From the NCBI RefSeq assembly GCF_002210435.1, contig NZ_MZMV01000071.1:1-32845 (forward strand): a stretch of 32,845 nt of DNA, in the 5' to 3' direction. A program made the position numbers and the translations under genes. The notes beneath the pieces were generated by a model that had not been told where the DNA came from, ran no database searches, and worked only from the letters and a program-made list of their open reading frames with translations. The DNA is from Micromonospora wenchangensis. Its GTDB lineage: Bacteria; Actinomycetota; Actinomycetes; Mycobacteriales; Micromonosporaceae. Positions 22,771 to 31,168 of the stretch are shown here, one piece after another; positions within the stretch are counted from its first letter, which is position 1; each line of letters starts with the position of its first letter.

Positions 22771-22919
22771 CCCCCGCTGCCGCCCTCCGCGTCGGTGGTC
22801 GCGTTCGTTTGGAGAAACCTACGGAAAACCTACGGCGGGCATGTTTCGGATTCGGTTTCCTCGCCGGTTCACCGGGCGTCGCCAGGCTGTTGTACTTCTC
22901 CACAACCGAGGGAGAGGTG
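22771..22919. promoter_or_regulatory. Divergent promoter region of pucR and the uraD operon, with direct repeats
   Basis: AAACCTACGG occurs twice (22815-22824 and 22826-22835), offset by 11 bp or about one helical turn. GTTTC follows at 22843-22847 and 22855-22859, pairing in the inverted sense with GAAAC at 22814-22818. This arrangement suggests binding of PucR or the RpiR-like protein. A ribosome site GAGGGAGAGG precedes uraD. Confidence 0.45.
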
Positions 22920-23435
22920 ATGGACATCGATCCGGTCGACGAGGCCCTCGCCAGGTTCAACGCCCTTGCCGCAGCCGACGCCGAGCGCGACATGTTGGCC
23001 TGCTGCCCGGCACCGGCCTGGGCGCGAGAGATGGTCGCCGCGCGGCCGTACCCCGATCTCGACGCGCTGCTGGCGGTGGCCGACGCCGGGCTGCGGCGTC
23101 TGGCCTGGACGGAGGTCGCGCAGGCGATCGCCGCCCATCCCCGGATCGGGGAACGCCCCGACGGCTCGACCCGGGAGTCTGCGTGGTCGCGGCGCGAGCA
23201 GGCGGGCGTCGCCGGTTCCGACGCCGCGGCCCGCAAGGCGATGGCCGCGGCGAACCGGGCGTACGAGGAGCGGTTCGGGCACCCCTTCCTGGTCTGTGCC
23301 AGCGGGCGGGGCCAGTCGGAACTGCTCGCCGCCGCCCAGGCCCGGCTGGCGAACGACGACAAGACCGAACGGCGCGTGGTGCAGGACGAACTGCGCAAGA
23401 TCGCCCTGCTTCGGCTCGACAGGCTGCTGAGATGA
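22920..23435 (+). CDS. uraD: 2-oxo-4-hydroxy-4-carboxy-5-ureidoimidazoline (OHCU) decarboxylase
   Basis: A 171-aa all-helical protein with the catalytic AAHPRIGE motif (His73, Glu78) and the late NRAYEERFGHPFLVCASGR signature. It decarboxylates OHCU to S-allantoin, the last step of the urate-to-allantoin set. ATG 22920 follows GAGGGAGAGG; a GTG one codon upstream (22917) is an alternative start, and the longer ORF to 22752 would overlap pucR. First gene of the main rightward operon. Its stop overlaps uraH as ATGA. Confidence 0.93.
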   Translation: MDIDPVDEALARFNALAAADAERDMLACCPAPAWAREMVAARPYPDLDALLAVADAGLRRLAWTEVAQAIAAHPRIGERPDGSTRESAWSRREQAGVAGSDAAARKAMAAANRAYEERFGHPFLVCASGRGQSELLAAAQARLANDDKTERRVVQDELRKIALLRLDRLLR

Positions 23436-23773
23436 CGGACCGATTCGCCGGCGTCTCCACTCACGTCCTCGACACAGGACGCGGGGCACCCGCCCCGGAC
23501 GTCCCGGTGCGGATCGAGCGACGCGACGCCGAGGGCTGGACCCGGCTGGCGGATGGCCGCACCGACAACGACGGCCGGCTGCGTGACTGGGTGCCGGCCG
23601 GCGACTGGCGGGCCGGCGACTACCGGCTGCTGTTCCTGGTCGAGGCGCACCTCGGCGACCCGGCGTTCTTCCCGGAAATCACCGTCGCCTTCCGGGTCCA
23701 GGACCCGGACCGGCACCACCACGTGCCGTTGCTGCTCAACCGCTACGGCTACACCACCTACCGGGGGAGTTGA
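23432..23773 (+). CDS. uraH: 5-hydroxyisourate hydrolase
   Basis: A 113-aa transthyretin-like enzyme of standard length. It has the N-terminal STHVLDT (His11), a central RTDNDGRL with the conserved Arg, the HHHVPLLL histidine segment, and the C-terminal YRGS tetrapeptide that separates HIU hydrolase from transthyretin. It hydrolyses 5-hydroxyisourate to OHCU. The start is ATG 23432, overlapping the uraD stop as ATGA. Confidence 0.95.
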   Translation: MTDRFAGVSTHVLDTGRGAPAPDVPVRIERRDAEGWTRLADGRTDNDGRLRDWVPAGDWRAGDYRLLFLVEAHLGDPAFFPEITVAFRVQDPDRHHHVPLLLNRYGYTTYRGS

Positions 23774-23775
23774 GC

Positions 23776-24618
23776 GTGACCATCGTGCTCGGGGCGAACC
23801 AGTACGGCAAGGCCGAGACGCGGCTGGTGCGGGTGGACCGCGGCGGCCCGCAGCACGAACTGCGGGACCTCACCGTCACCGTGGCGCTCGCCGGTGACCT
23901 TGCGGCCACCCACCTGACCGGAGACAACAGCCAGGTCCTGCCGACCGACTCGCAGAAGAACACCGTGTACGCCTTCGCCAGGCAGCACGGTGTGGACCAG
24001 ATCGAGGACTTCGGACTGGTGCTCGCCCAGCACTTCGTCTCCTCCCAGGCCGCGATCGACCGGGCCCGCGTCGACCTGTCCGAGCACACCTGGCACCGTC
24101 TCGGTCCGCACTCCTTCCAGCGGGCCGGCAGCGAGACGCGCACCGCCACCGTCACCGTCACCGGCTCGGCGGCCGTGGTGGAGTCCGGCCTGACCGGGCT
24201 GGTGCTGCTCAACTCGACCGACTCCGAGTTCACCGGGTACGTCCGCGACCGGTACACGACGCTGCCGCAGACGCGGGACCGGATCCTGGCCACCGAGGTG
24301 AACGCCCGCTGGCGGCACCGTGGCGTCGACGGCGAGTGGGCCGGTTCGTACGCCGGGGTCCGGGCCGCGCTCGTCGCGGCGTTCATCGAGACCTACAGCC
24401 TGTCGCTGCAACAGACGCTCTACGCGATGGGCCGGCGGGTGCTACAGGACCGTCCGGAGATCGCCGAGGTGCACCTGGCGTTGCCCAACAAGCATCACCT
24501 GCCGGTGGACCTCACGCCCTTCGGGCTGGACAACCCGGGTGAGGTGTTCGTCGCCACCGACCGGCCGTACGGGCTGATCGAGGGCACGGTCACCCGGGCG
24601 GAGCCGGGGGCGCGGTGA
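23776..24618 (+). CDS. Urate oxidase (uricase)
   Basis: A 280-aa cofactor-free uricase. It has the N-terminal GANQYGKAETRL with the catalytic Lys12, the LPTDSQKNT motif with Thr57, and the C-terminal ALPNKHHLPVDL with the catalytic His. It oxidises urate to 5-hydroxyisourate with release of peroxide. GTG 23776 is preferred because GGGGGAG (23763-23769) lies 6 nt before it; TTG 23770, overlapping the uraH stop, is possible but sits against the ribosome site. No peroxisome-like C-terminal signal is expected or seen. Confidence 0.94.
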   Translation: MTIVLGANQYGKAETRLVRVDRGGPQHELRDLTVTVALAGDLAATHLTGDNSQVLPTDSQKNTVYAFARQHGVDQIEDFGLVLAQHFVSSQAAIDRARVDLSEHTWHRLGPHSFQRAGSETRTATVTVTGSAAVVESGLTGLVLLNSTDSEFTGYVRDRYTTLPQTRDRILATEVNARWRHRGVDGEWAGSYAGVRAALVAAFIETYSLSLQQTLYAMGRRVLQDRPEIAEVHLALPNKHHLPVDLTPFGLDNPGEVFVATDRPYGLIEGTVTRAEPGAR

Positions 24619-25478
24619 TGGACTTCCTGTCGCCGGCCACCTGGGCGGAGGCGCTCGCCGCGAAGGCCGCGAACCCCGACGCGCTCCCGATCGCCGGGGG
24701 CACCGACGTGATGGTCGAGCTGAACTTCGACCGCCGACGGCCGTCCGCCCTGCTCGATCTGACCCGGATCGGCGAGCTGACCGAGTGGGGCACCGACGGT
24801 GATCTGCTGCGGATCGGGTCGGGGGTGACCTACGCGCGGATCATCACGGAACTCGCCCACCGGCTGCCGGGGCTGGCGATGGCCGCCCGGACGGTGGGGT
24901 CACCGCAGATCCGCAACCGGGGCACGGTCGGCGGGAACCTGGGCTCCGCGTCGCCGGCGGGCGACGCCCTTCCGCCGCTGCTCGCGGCCGGTGCCCTGGT
25001 CGAGCTGGCCTCCACGCGCGGCGTGCGCCGGCTTCCGGTGGCCGAGTTCTTCACCGGGCCGAAGCGCACCGTTCGGGCACCGGACGAGCTGATCGCGGCG
25101 TTCCTGGTGCCGTCGCACCGCGGGCCGCACCAGTTCGCCAAGATCGGCTCCCGCAACGCCATGGTGATCGCGGTGTGCTCGTTCGCGCTCGCGCTGCGCC
25201 CGGTCACCGGCGAGGTCGGCACGGGCATCGGATCTGCCGGGCCGACCCCGCTGCGCGCGGCGCAGGCCGAACGGCTGCTCGCCGACGAGTTGCCGTGGCG
25301 GACGGCCGCGGTGCTGCCCGAGGCCGTCGTGGGCCGCTTCGGTGAGCTGGTGGCCGGTGCCGCCGCCCCGATCGACGACATCCGCGGCACCGCCGCCTAC
25401 CGCCGGCACGCGCTGTCCGTGCTGGCCCGCCGCACGCTGCGGTGGGCGTGGGAGGAATACCGGAGGGAGGGGCCATGA
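24618..25478 (+). CDS. Xanthine dehydrogenase FAD-binding subunit
   Basis: A 286-aa protein of the CoxM/XdhB medium-subunit family. The FAD-binding loops are PIAGGTDVMVEL (about residues 25-36) and the second TVGSPQIRNRGTVGGNLGSA (about 94-113). The C-terminal CO-dehydrogenase flavoprotein domain follows. It passes electrons from the Fe-S subunit to NAD or another acceptor. The start is ATG 24618, overlapping the uricase stop by one base (TGATG). A GTG one codon upstream is also possible. Confidence 0.92.
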   Translation: MDFLSPATWAEALAAKAANPDALPIAGGTDVMVELNFDRRRPSALLDLTRIGELTEWGTDGDLLRIGSGVTYARIITELAHRLPGLAMAARTVGSPQIRNRGTVGGNLGSASPAGDALPPLLAAGALVELASTRGVRRLPVAEFFTGPKRTVRAPDELIAAFLVPSHRGPHQFAKIGSRNAMVIAVCSFALALRPVTGEVGTGIGSAGPTPLRAAQAERLLADELPWRTAAVLPEAVVGRFGELVAGAAAPIDDIRGTAAYRRHALSVLARRTLRWAWEEYRREGP

Positions 25479-25987
25479 GGGTCAGCTGCCGTGTCAACGG
25501 CGAGCAGCGGGAGGCCGATGGGGTGTGGCCGGGAGAGAGCCTGCTCTACCTGCTGCGCGAGCGGCTCGGCCTGCCCGGCGCGAAGAACGCCTGCGAACAG
25601 GGAGAGTGCGGGTCCTGCACGGTCTACCTCGATGGCCTGCCGGTGTGCGCGTGTCTGGTGGCGGGTGGCCAGGCGCAGGGGCGCGAGGTGGTGGCGGTGG
25701 AGGGACTCACCGGCCCGGACGGTGGGCTCGACCGCGTGCAGCACGCCTTCCTGCAGGCCGGGGCCGTCCAGTGTGGCTTCTGTACTCCCGGCCTGATCGT
25801 CGCGGTGCACGACCTGCTGGCCCGGGTGTCCACACCGACCGACGCCGACATCCGTGAGGCGCTCGCCGGCAACCTGTGCCGCTGTACGGGCTACGAGAAG
25901 ATCATGGACGCGGTCCGGTCGGCCGCCGCGATGCCGCCCTCGACGGCCGCCGCGTGTCCGGCGTCCCGTCCGGGCGGTCCGCGATGA
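25475..25987 (+). CDS. Xanthine dehydrogenase 2Fe-2S subunit
   Basis: A 170-aa protein with two 2Fe-2S domains: the plant-ferredoxin type with C40, C45, C48 and C60 (CEQGECGSC...C), then the helical domain with C100, C103, C135 and C137 (CGFC ... CRC). It wires the molybdenum site to FAD. The last 25 residues are a Pro/Ala-rich tail. The start is ATG 25475 behind GGAGGGAGGGG, overlapping the FAD-subunit stop as ATGA. Confidence 0.94.
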   Translation: MRVSCRVNGEQREADGVWPGESLLYLLRERLGLPGAKNACEQGECGSCTVYLDGLPVCACLVAGGQAQGREVVAVEGLTGPDGGLDRVQHAFLQAGAVQCGFCTPGLIVAVHDLLARVSTPTDADIREALAGNLCRCTGYEKIMDAVRSAAAMPPSTAAACPASRPGGPR

Positions 25988-27339
25988 TCGTCATCGAGGG
26001 TTGCGCGATCGTCACCGTCGACGGCGACGGCACGGAGTACACCGACGGGCATCTGGTGATCGACGACGGGCGGATCGTGGCGGTGGGCTCCGACGCCGCC
26101 CGCACCGCCGACGAGCCGGTCCAGCGCATCGACGGCACCGGCTGTCTCGCCACCCCGGGCTTGGTCAACACGCATCACCACCTCTACCAGTGGGCGACCC
26201 GGGGGCTGGCCCAGCAGGAGAACCTCTTCGGCTGGCTGACCGAGCTGTACCCGCTCTGGGCCGGCCTGGACGCGAACCTGGTGGCCGCCACCACCGGCGC
26301 CGGACTCGGCTGGTTGGCGTTGTCCGGCTGCACCACCAGCACCGACCACCACTACGTCCACCCCACCGGCGGGGGAGACCTGATGGCCGCCCAGGTCGAG
26401 GCGGCCGGTGAGGTCGGGCTGCGCTTCCACCCGTGCCGGGGCTCGATGGACCTCGGCCGGTCGCGGGGCGGCCTGCCCCCCGACCACGTCGTCGAGGACA
26501 CCGACGCCGCGCTGGCCGGCACCGAGGACGCGATCGACCGCTTCCACGATCCCGCCGACGACGCCATGGTCCGGATCGCCGTCGCGCCCTGCTCGCCGTT
26601 CTCGGTCACCACCACCCTGATGACCGAGGCCGCCGACCTGGCCCGGCGCAAGGGGGTACGGCTGCACACCCACCTCGCCGAGACGGTCGAGGAAGCGCAG
26701 TACTGCCAGCGGGTCCACGGCTGCGATCCGGTCGAGTACGCCGAGAGTCTGGGCTGGCTCGGCGACGACGTCTGGCTGGCGCACGCCGTGCACCTCGACG
26801 CCGCCGCGGTCGCCCGGCTCGCCGCCACCGGCACCGGTGTCGCCCACTGCCCCAGCTCCAACGCCCGGCTCGGCGCGGGCCTGGCACCGGTCCGCGATCT
26901 GCTCGACGCGGGCGTCCCGGTCGGGCTCGGCGTGGACGGGCCGGCGTCGCAGGAGGCCAACCATCTCGGTGCCGAGCTGCGCCAGGCGCTCTACGCGGCC
27001 CGGCTGCGCGGTGGCCCGGCCGCGCTCGCCGCCCGCGAGGCACTCTCCCTGGCCACCATGGGTGGGGCCCGCTGCCTCGGCCGCTCCGGCGACATCGGCT
27101 CGATCGAGGTCGGCAAGTTGGCCGACATCGCCCTCTGGCGTCTCGACGGGCTCGGCCACGCCGGTATCGCCGACCCGGTCGCGGCGCTGGTGCTCGGGCC
27201 ACCCGCCCCGCTTGAGCTGCTGCTGGTCGGCGGCCAGCCGGTGGTGGCGCGAGGTGAGCTACGCACGGTCGACGAGCGTGAGCTGGTGCGGCGGGCGGGC
27301 CGGGCGCAGCGCACCCTGATGCGGAGGGCGGACCGGTGA
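25984..27339 (+). CDS. 8-oxoguanine deaminase-like amidohydrolase
   Basis: A 451-aa amidohydrolase of the cytosine/guanine deaminase group. Metal ligands are in NTHHHLYQWATRG, LHTHLAET, AHAVHLD and a late GVDGPAS. The order and the HHLYQW.TR segment fit 8-oxoguanine deaminases, which convert 8-oxoguanine to urate; guanine deaminase or another aminopurine activity cannot be excluded. It sits between the Fe-S and Mo subunits of xanthine dehydrogenase with ATGA and GTGA overlaps, so its product would feed the same pathway at the urate level. Confidence 0.85.
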   Translation: MIVIEGCAIVTVDGDGTEYTDGHLVIDDGRIVAVGSDAARTADEPVQRIDGTGCLATPGLVNTHHHLYQWATRGLAQQENLFGWLTELYPLWAGLDANLVAATTGAGLGWLALSGCTTSTDHHYVHPTGGGDLMAAQVEAAGEVGLRFHPCRGSMDLGRSRGGLPPDHVVEDTDAALAGTEDAIDRFHDPADDAMVRIAVAPCSPFSVTTTLMTEAADLARRKGVRLHTHLAETVEEAQYCQRVHGCDPVEYAESLGWLGDDVWLAHAVHLDAAAVARLAATGTGVAHCPSSNARLGAGLAPVRDLLDAGVPVGLGVDGPASQEANHLGAELRQALYAARLRGGPAALAAREALSLATMGGARCLGRSGDIGSIEVGKLADIALWRLDGLGHAGIADPVAALVLGPPAPLELLLVGGQPVVARGELRTVDERELVRRAGRAQRTLMRRADR

Positions 27340-29600
27340 CCACACCGATGACCGAGACGAGCAGGGGCGCGGTGACCGGCGGTGTCGGGGACAGCCCGGT
27401 GCGGCCCGACGGGACGCTGAAGGTCACCGGCCAGTTCGCCTTCTCCTCCGACCTCTCAGCCGACGGCATGCTGTGGGGGGCGACCCTGCGCAGCCCGTAC
27501 GCGCGGGCCCGGATCCGTGGCATCGACCTGACCGCCGCGCTGGCGTTGCCCGGGGTACGGGCGGTGCTCACCGCAGCCGACGTGCCCGGGGCCGGCAGCT
27601 ACGGCCTGGAGGTCGCCGACCAACCGGTGCTGGCCGCCGACGAGGTGAGCTACCAGGGCGAGCCGGTGGCCGTCGTCGCGGCCGATCATCCGGAGACCGC
27701 CCGCCGCGCCGCCGCCCGGATCGTCGTGGACTACGAGCCGCTGCCCCCGGTCACCGACGCGGAGGCCGCGCTCGCCGCCGGAGACATCTTCCGGCACGTG
27801 CCGGTGCGGCGCGGTGACGCCCACGCCACCGCCGAGGTAGTGGTCAGCGGCGTCTACCAGGTGGGCATGCAGGACCAGGCGTTCCTCGGACCGGAGTCGG
27901 GGCTCGCGATGCCCACCGTGGACGGCGGCGTCGACCTCTACATCGCCACCCAGTGGCTGCACGTCGACCAGCGGCAGGTGGCCTCCTGTCTCGGCCTGCC
28001 GGTCGACCGGGTGCGCCTGTACCTCGCCGGCGTCGGCGGGGCGTTCGGCGCCCGGGAGGACCTGTCGATGCAGGTGCACGCCTGCCTGCTGGCACTGCGC
28101 ACCGGGCGGCCGGTCAAGATGGTGTACGGGCGGGAGGAGTCCTTCTTCGGCCATGTCCACCGGCATCCGGCGCTCATGCGGTACGAGCACGGTGCCGACC
28201 GCGACGGCCGGCTGGTCTACGTCAAGGCGCACATTGTGCTCGACGGCGGCGCTTACGCCTCCAGCACGCCGGCTGTCGTGGCGAACGCGGCGACGCTGGG
28301 CGTGGGCCCGTACGAGGTGCCCAACGTGGTGATGGACGCCTACGGGGCGCGCACGAACAATCCGCCGTGCGGCGCGATGCGCGGCTTCGGCGCGGTGCAG
28401 ACCTGCTTCGGTTACGAGTCGCAGATGGACAAGCTCGCCGCCGCTCTCGGGCTCGATCCCGTCGAGATCCGGCGGCGCAACGCGATGACCACTGGCTCGG
28501 TCATGCCCACCGGGCAGGTGGTCGACGGGCCGGCGCCGGTCGCTCGGCTGCTGGAACTGGTGCGCGACCGCCCGGCACCGCTGGCGGCGAGCGGTGACCC
28601 GCGGGAGTGGCCGGGAGGGGTCGCCAACACCACTCACGGTGAGTCCGTGGTGCGGGGAGTGGGGTACGCGATCGGCATCAAGAACGTGTGCTTCTCGGAG
28701 GGATTCGACGACTACTCGACCGCGCGGGTTCGACTGGAGATGGTCGGTGGGGAACCGGTGGTGCTCGTGCACACGGCGGCCGCCGAGGTCGGCCAGGGCC
28801 TGGTGACCCTGCAGGCACAGATCGCCCGTACCGAGCTGGGCGTCGAGCGGGTCGTGGTCGCCGCCGCGGACACCACCGTCGGCAGCGCCGGCTCCTCGTC
28901 GGCCTCGCGGCAGTCGTACGTGACGGGGGGCGCCGTCCGGGCGGCCTGCCAGGCCGTCCGCGACGGTGTGCTGGCGCGGCTGGGCGCAAGAGCGGGTCCC
29001 GCCGACGGTCTGCGGCTGGCCGGCGGCATGGTCGTCACCGCGTCCGGCGTGGCCGTCGCGGATCTGGCGGAGGTGCTCGGCGACGATCCGGTGGAAGAGA
29101 CCAGGCAGTGGCGGCACCGCCCCACCCATCCGCTCGATCCGCGGACCGGGCAGGGCGACGCCCACGTCCAGTACGCCTTCGCCGCGCACCGGGCCACCGT
29201 GGACGTGGACGTCGAGCTCGGCCTGGTGCGGGTCGTCGAGATCGCCACCGCCCAGGACGTCGGCAAGGCGATCAATCCGCAGGCCGTCCTCGGTCAGATC
29301 CACGGCGGCACCGCACAGGGGCTCGGGCTGGCGCTCATGGAGGAGCTGCGGGTCGTGGACGGGCTGGTCCGCAACCCGTCCTTCACCGACTATCTGATCC
29401 CCACCATCCTCGACGTGCCGCCGATGACGGTGGACGTGCTGGAGCTGGCCGATCCGCACGCGCCGTACGGGCTGCGGGGGGTCGGGGAACCTCCGACGAT
29501 CTCGTCCACTCCGGCGGTGGTCGCCGCGATCCGAGCCGCGACCGGGCTGGCGCTGTCCCGCGTCCCGGTGCGCCCCGAATACCTCACCGGAGCCGTCTGA
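27336..29600 (+). CDS. Xanthine dehydrogenase molybdenum-binding subunit
   Basis: A 754-aa large subunit of the xanthine oxidase family. The N-terminal Ald_Xan_dh_C domain (about 25-140) includes LKVTGQFAFSSDL. The molybdopterin part follows, with GGAFGAREDLSMQ, AMRGFGAVQ, and the catalytic Glu in LRGVGEPPT near the C terminus. It hydroxylates hypoxanthine or xanthine to urate. The start is GTG 27336, overlapping the deaminase stop as GTGA. Subunit order FAD, Fe-S, Mo is interrupted by the deaminase gene. Confidence 0.93.
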   Translation: MTTPMTETSRGAVTGGVGDSPVRPDGTLKVTGQFAFSSDLSADGMLWGATLRSPYARARIRGIDLTAALALPGVRAVLTAADVPGAGSYGLEVADQPVLAADEVSYQGEPVAVVAADHPETARRAAARIVVDYEPLPPVTDAEAALAAGDIFRHVPVRRGDAHATAEVVVSGVYQVGMQDQAFLGPESGLAMPTVDGGVDLYIATQWLHVDQRQVASCLGLPVDRVRLYLAGVGGAFGAREDLSMQVHACLLALRTGRPVKMVYGREESFFGHVHRHPALMRYEHGADRDGRLVYVKAHIVLDGGAYASSTPAVVANAATLGVGPYEVPNVVMDAYGARTNNPPCGAMRGFGAVQTCFGYESQMDKLAAALGLDPVEIRRRNAMTTGSVMPTGQVVDGPAPVARLLELVRDRPAPLAASGDPREWPGGVANTTHGESVVRGVGYAIGIKNVCFSEGFDDYSTARVRLEMVGGEPVVLVHTAAAEVGQGLVTLQAQIARTELGVERVVVAAADTTVGSAGSSSASRQSYVTGGAVRAACQAVRDGVLARLGARAGPADGLRLAGGMVVTASGVAVADLAEVLGDDPVEETRQWRHRPTHPLDPRTGQGDAHVQYAFAAHRATVDVDVELGLVRVVEIATAQDVGKAINPQAVLGQIHGGTAQGLGLALMEELRVVDGLVRNPSFTDYLIPTILDVPPMTVDVLELADPHAPYGLRGVGEPPTISSTPAVVAAIRAATGLALSRVPVRPEYLTGAV

Positions 29601-30913
29601 TGGGCTACGACCTGGTGCTGCGGTCGCGGCGAGTGATCACGCCCGCCGGCGAGCGTCCCGCCGCGGTCTGCGTACGGGACGGGCGGATCGCGGCGGTCGA
29701 GGATTACCACGCGGTCGACGGCCAGGACCTCGGCGAGCTGGCCCTGCTGCCGGGCCTGGTGGACACGCACGTCCATGTCAACGAGCCGGGACGTACCGAG
29801 TGGGAGGGCTTCCGTAGCGCCACCCTGGCCGCCCTGGCCGGCGGGGTCACCACGATCATCGACATGCCCCTCAACTCGCTGCCGCCGACGGTGACGGTGG
29901 ACGCGCTGCGGGTCAAACGGCGGGCCGCCGCCGGCCAGTGCCACGTCGATGTGGGCTTCTGGGGTGGCGCGGTGCCGGACCATCTCGCCGATCTGGCGGC
30001 CCTGTACGCGGCCGGGGTGTTCGGTTTCAAGGCGTTCCTGGTCGACTCGGGGGTTCCGGAGTTTCCCCCGCTCGATCCGGCCGGCCTACGGCAGGCACTG
30101 GCCGCCGTCGACGCCACCTTTCTCATCCACGCCGAGGACCCGGCCGAACTCAGGGTGGCGCCGAACTCCGTGCGTTACGCCGACTTCATGGCCTCGCGGC
30201 CGCCGGCCGCCGAGCGACGGGCGGTGGCCGGCGTGCTCGACGCCGCCCGCGCGACGGGTGCCCGGGTGCACATCCTGCACCTCTCCGCCGCCGAGACCCT
30301 GCCGCTGATCGCGCAGGCCCGCCGGGACGGGCTCCGGGTGACCGTCGAGACCTGCCCGCACTACCTGACGCTGATGGCGGAGGACGTGGCGGACGGGGCC
30401 ACCCAGTTCAAGTGCTGCCCGCCGATCCGGGGGGCGGGCAACCGGGACGCGCTGTGGGCGGGGCTCGCCAGCGGCATCATCGACTGCGTCGTGTCCGACC
30501 ATTCGCCGTGCACTCCGGAACTCAAGCATGCGGACGTGGGTGACTTCGCCACGGCCTGGGGCGGGATCGCCTCGCTGCAACTGGGCCTGCCGGTGGTCTG
30601 GACCGAGGCCCGCCGGCGTGGACACGAGCTGGCCGACCTCGTCCGGTGGATGGCCCGGCGTCCCGCCGAGATCGCCGGTCTCTCCGGCAAGGGCCGGATC
30701 GAGGCGGGCGCCACCGCCGACCTCGTGGCCTTCGACCCTGACACCACCTTTTCCGTGGACCCGGCGCTGCTGCGGCACCGGCACGCGGTGACCCCGTACG
30801 CCGGCCGGATGCTGGCCGGCGTGGTCCGTGGCACCTGGCTCGGCGGTCAACCGGTCGCCCCGAGCGGCCCGCCACGCGGACGGCTGCTGAGCCGCACGGG
30901 GGTCGGTGCATGA
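29600..30913 (+). CDS. allB: Allantoinase
   Basis: A 437-aa dihydroorotase-like amidohydrolase. The HxH metal pair is in VDTHVHVNEPGRTEWEGF. The bridging Lys, normally carboxylated, is in FGFKAFLVDSG. Further ligands are FLIHAED, ILHLSA and the catalytic Asp in VSDHSPC. The EPGR.EWEGF run and the G-F-K-AF motif are typical of allantoinase rather than hydantoinase. It opens allantoin to allantoate, the substrate of AllC. ATG 29600 overlaps the previous stop by one base. Confidence 0.93.
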   Translation: MGYDLVLRSRRVITPAGERPAAVCVRDGRIAAVEDYHAVDGQDLGELALLPGLVDTHVHVNEPGRTEWEGFRSATLAALAGGVTTIIDMPLNSLPPTVTVDALRVKRRAAAGQCHVDVGFWGGAVPDHLADLAALYAAGVFGFKAFLVDSGVPEFPPLDPAGLRQALAAVDATFLIHAEDPAELRVAPNSVRYADFMASRPPAAERRAVAGVLDAARATGARVHILHLSAAETLPLIAQARRDGLRVTVETCPHYLTLMAEDVADGATQFKCCPPIRGAGNRDALWAGLASGIIDCVVSDHSPCTPELKHADVGDFATAWGGIASLQLGLPVVWTEARRRGHELADLVRWMARRPAEIAGLSGKGRIEAGATADLVAFDPDTTFSVDPALLRHRHAVTPYAGRMLAGVVRGTWLGGQPVAPSGPPRGRLLSRTGVGA

Positions 30914-31134
30914 CCGAAGGTGGTGAGGTCCGGCCGGCGTGGCTGATCTGGCCGGCCGGGATGGCGGCCATTCTGGCCTGGGCCCTCGGCCGGCTGACCG
31001 GGGCGGCGATCTTCGACCTGTTGGCCGTCGCTGCGGGCGCCTGGGCGGGTGGCTACCTGCTGACTGCCGCGGCCTGTGCGCACCTAGCCCGGACCGGTCG
31101 GCTGCCCAGCGGAGACGATCCCGAGCAGGGGTGA
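30910..31134 (+). CDS. Small membrane protein at the end of the purine operon
   Basis: A 74-aa protein with two hydrophobic segments, WLIWPAGMAAILAWALG and IFDLLAVAAGAWAGGYLLTA. A short charged N terminus (MTEGGEVRP) and an acidic C-terminal tail (GDDPEQG) flank them. I do not recognise the family. The start is ATG 30910, overlapping the allB stop as ATGA, so it is translated with the operon. It could be a subunit or partner of an unseen transporter, but nothing in the sequence proves a role. Confidence 0.7.
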   Translation: MTEGGEVRPAWLIWPAGMAAILAWALGRLTGAAIFDLLAVAAGAWAGGYLLTAAACAHLARTGRLPSGDDPEQG

Positions 31135-31136
31135 TC

Positions 31137-31151
31137 GTGCCGGGCCGGCAC
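31137..31151. terminator. Short hairpin between convergent genes
   Basis: GTGCCG (31137-31142), loop GGC, CGGCAC (31146-31151) make a 6-bp GC stem in the 34-nt gap between the small membrane protein gene and the minus-strand formamidase gene. There is no T-run on either side. It may act as a bidirectional terminator. Confidence 0.4.
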
Positions 31152-31168
31152 CGGACCGAGGGCCGGGC

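Noticed and set aside
27456..29459. A 667-codon minus-strand ORF opposite the Mo subunit
   Set aside because: Antisense shadow, common opposite high-GC genes; no domain and no ribosome site.
28688..29599. Plus-strand frame extending upstream of allantoinase through the Mo-subunit gene
   Set aside because: Its translation before 29600 is an Arg/Gly-rich shadow of the xanthine dehydrogenase gene. Only the part from ATG 29600 matches allantoinase.
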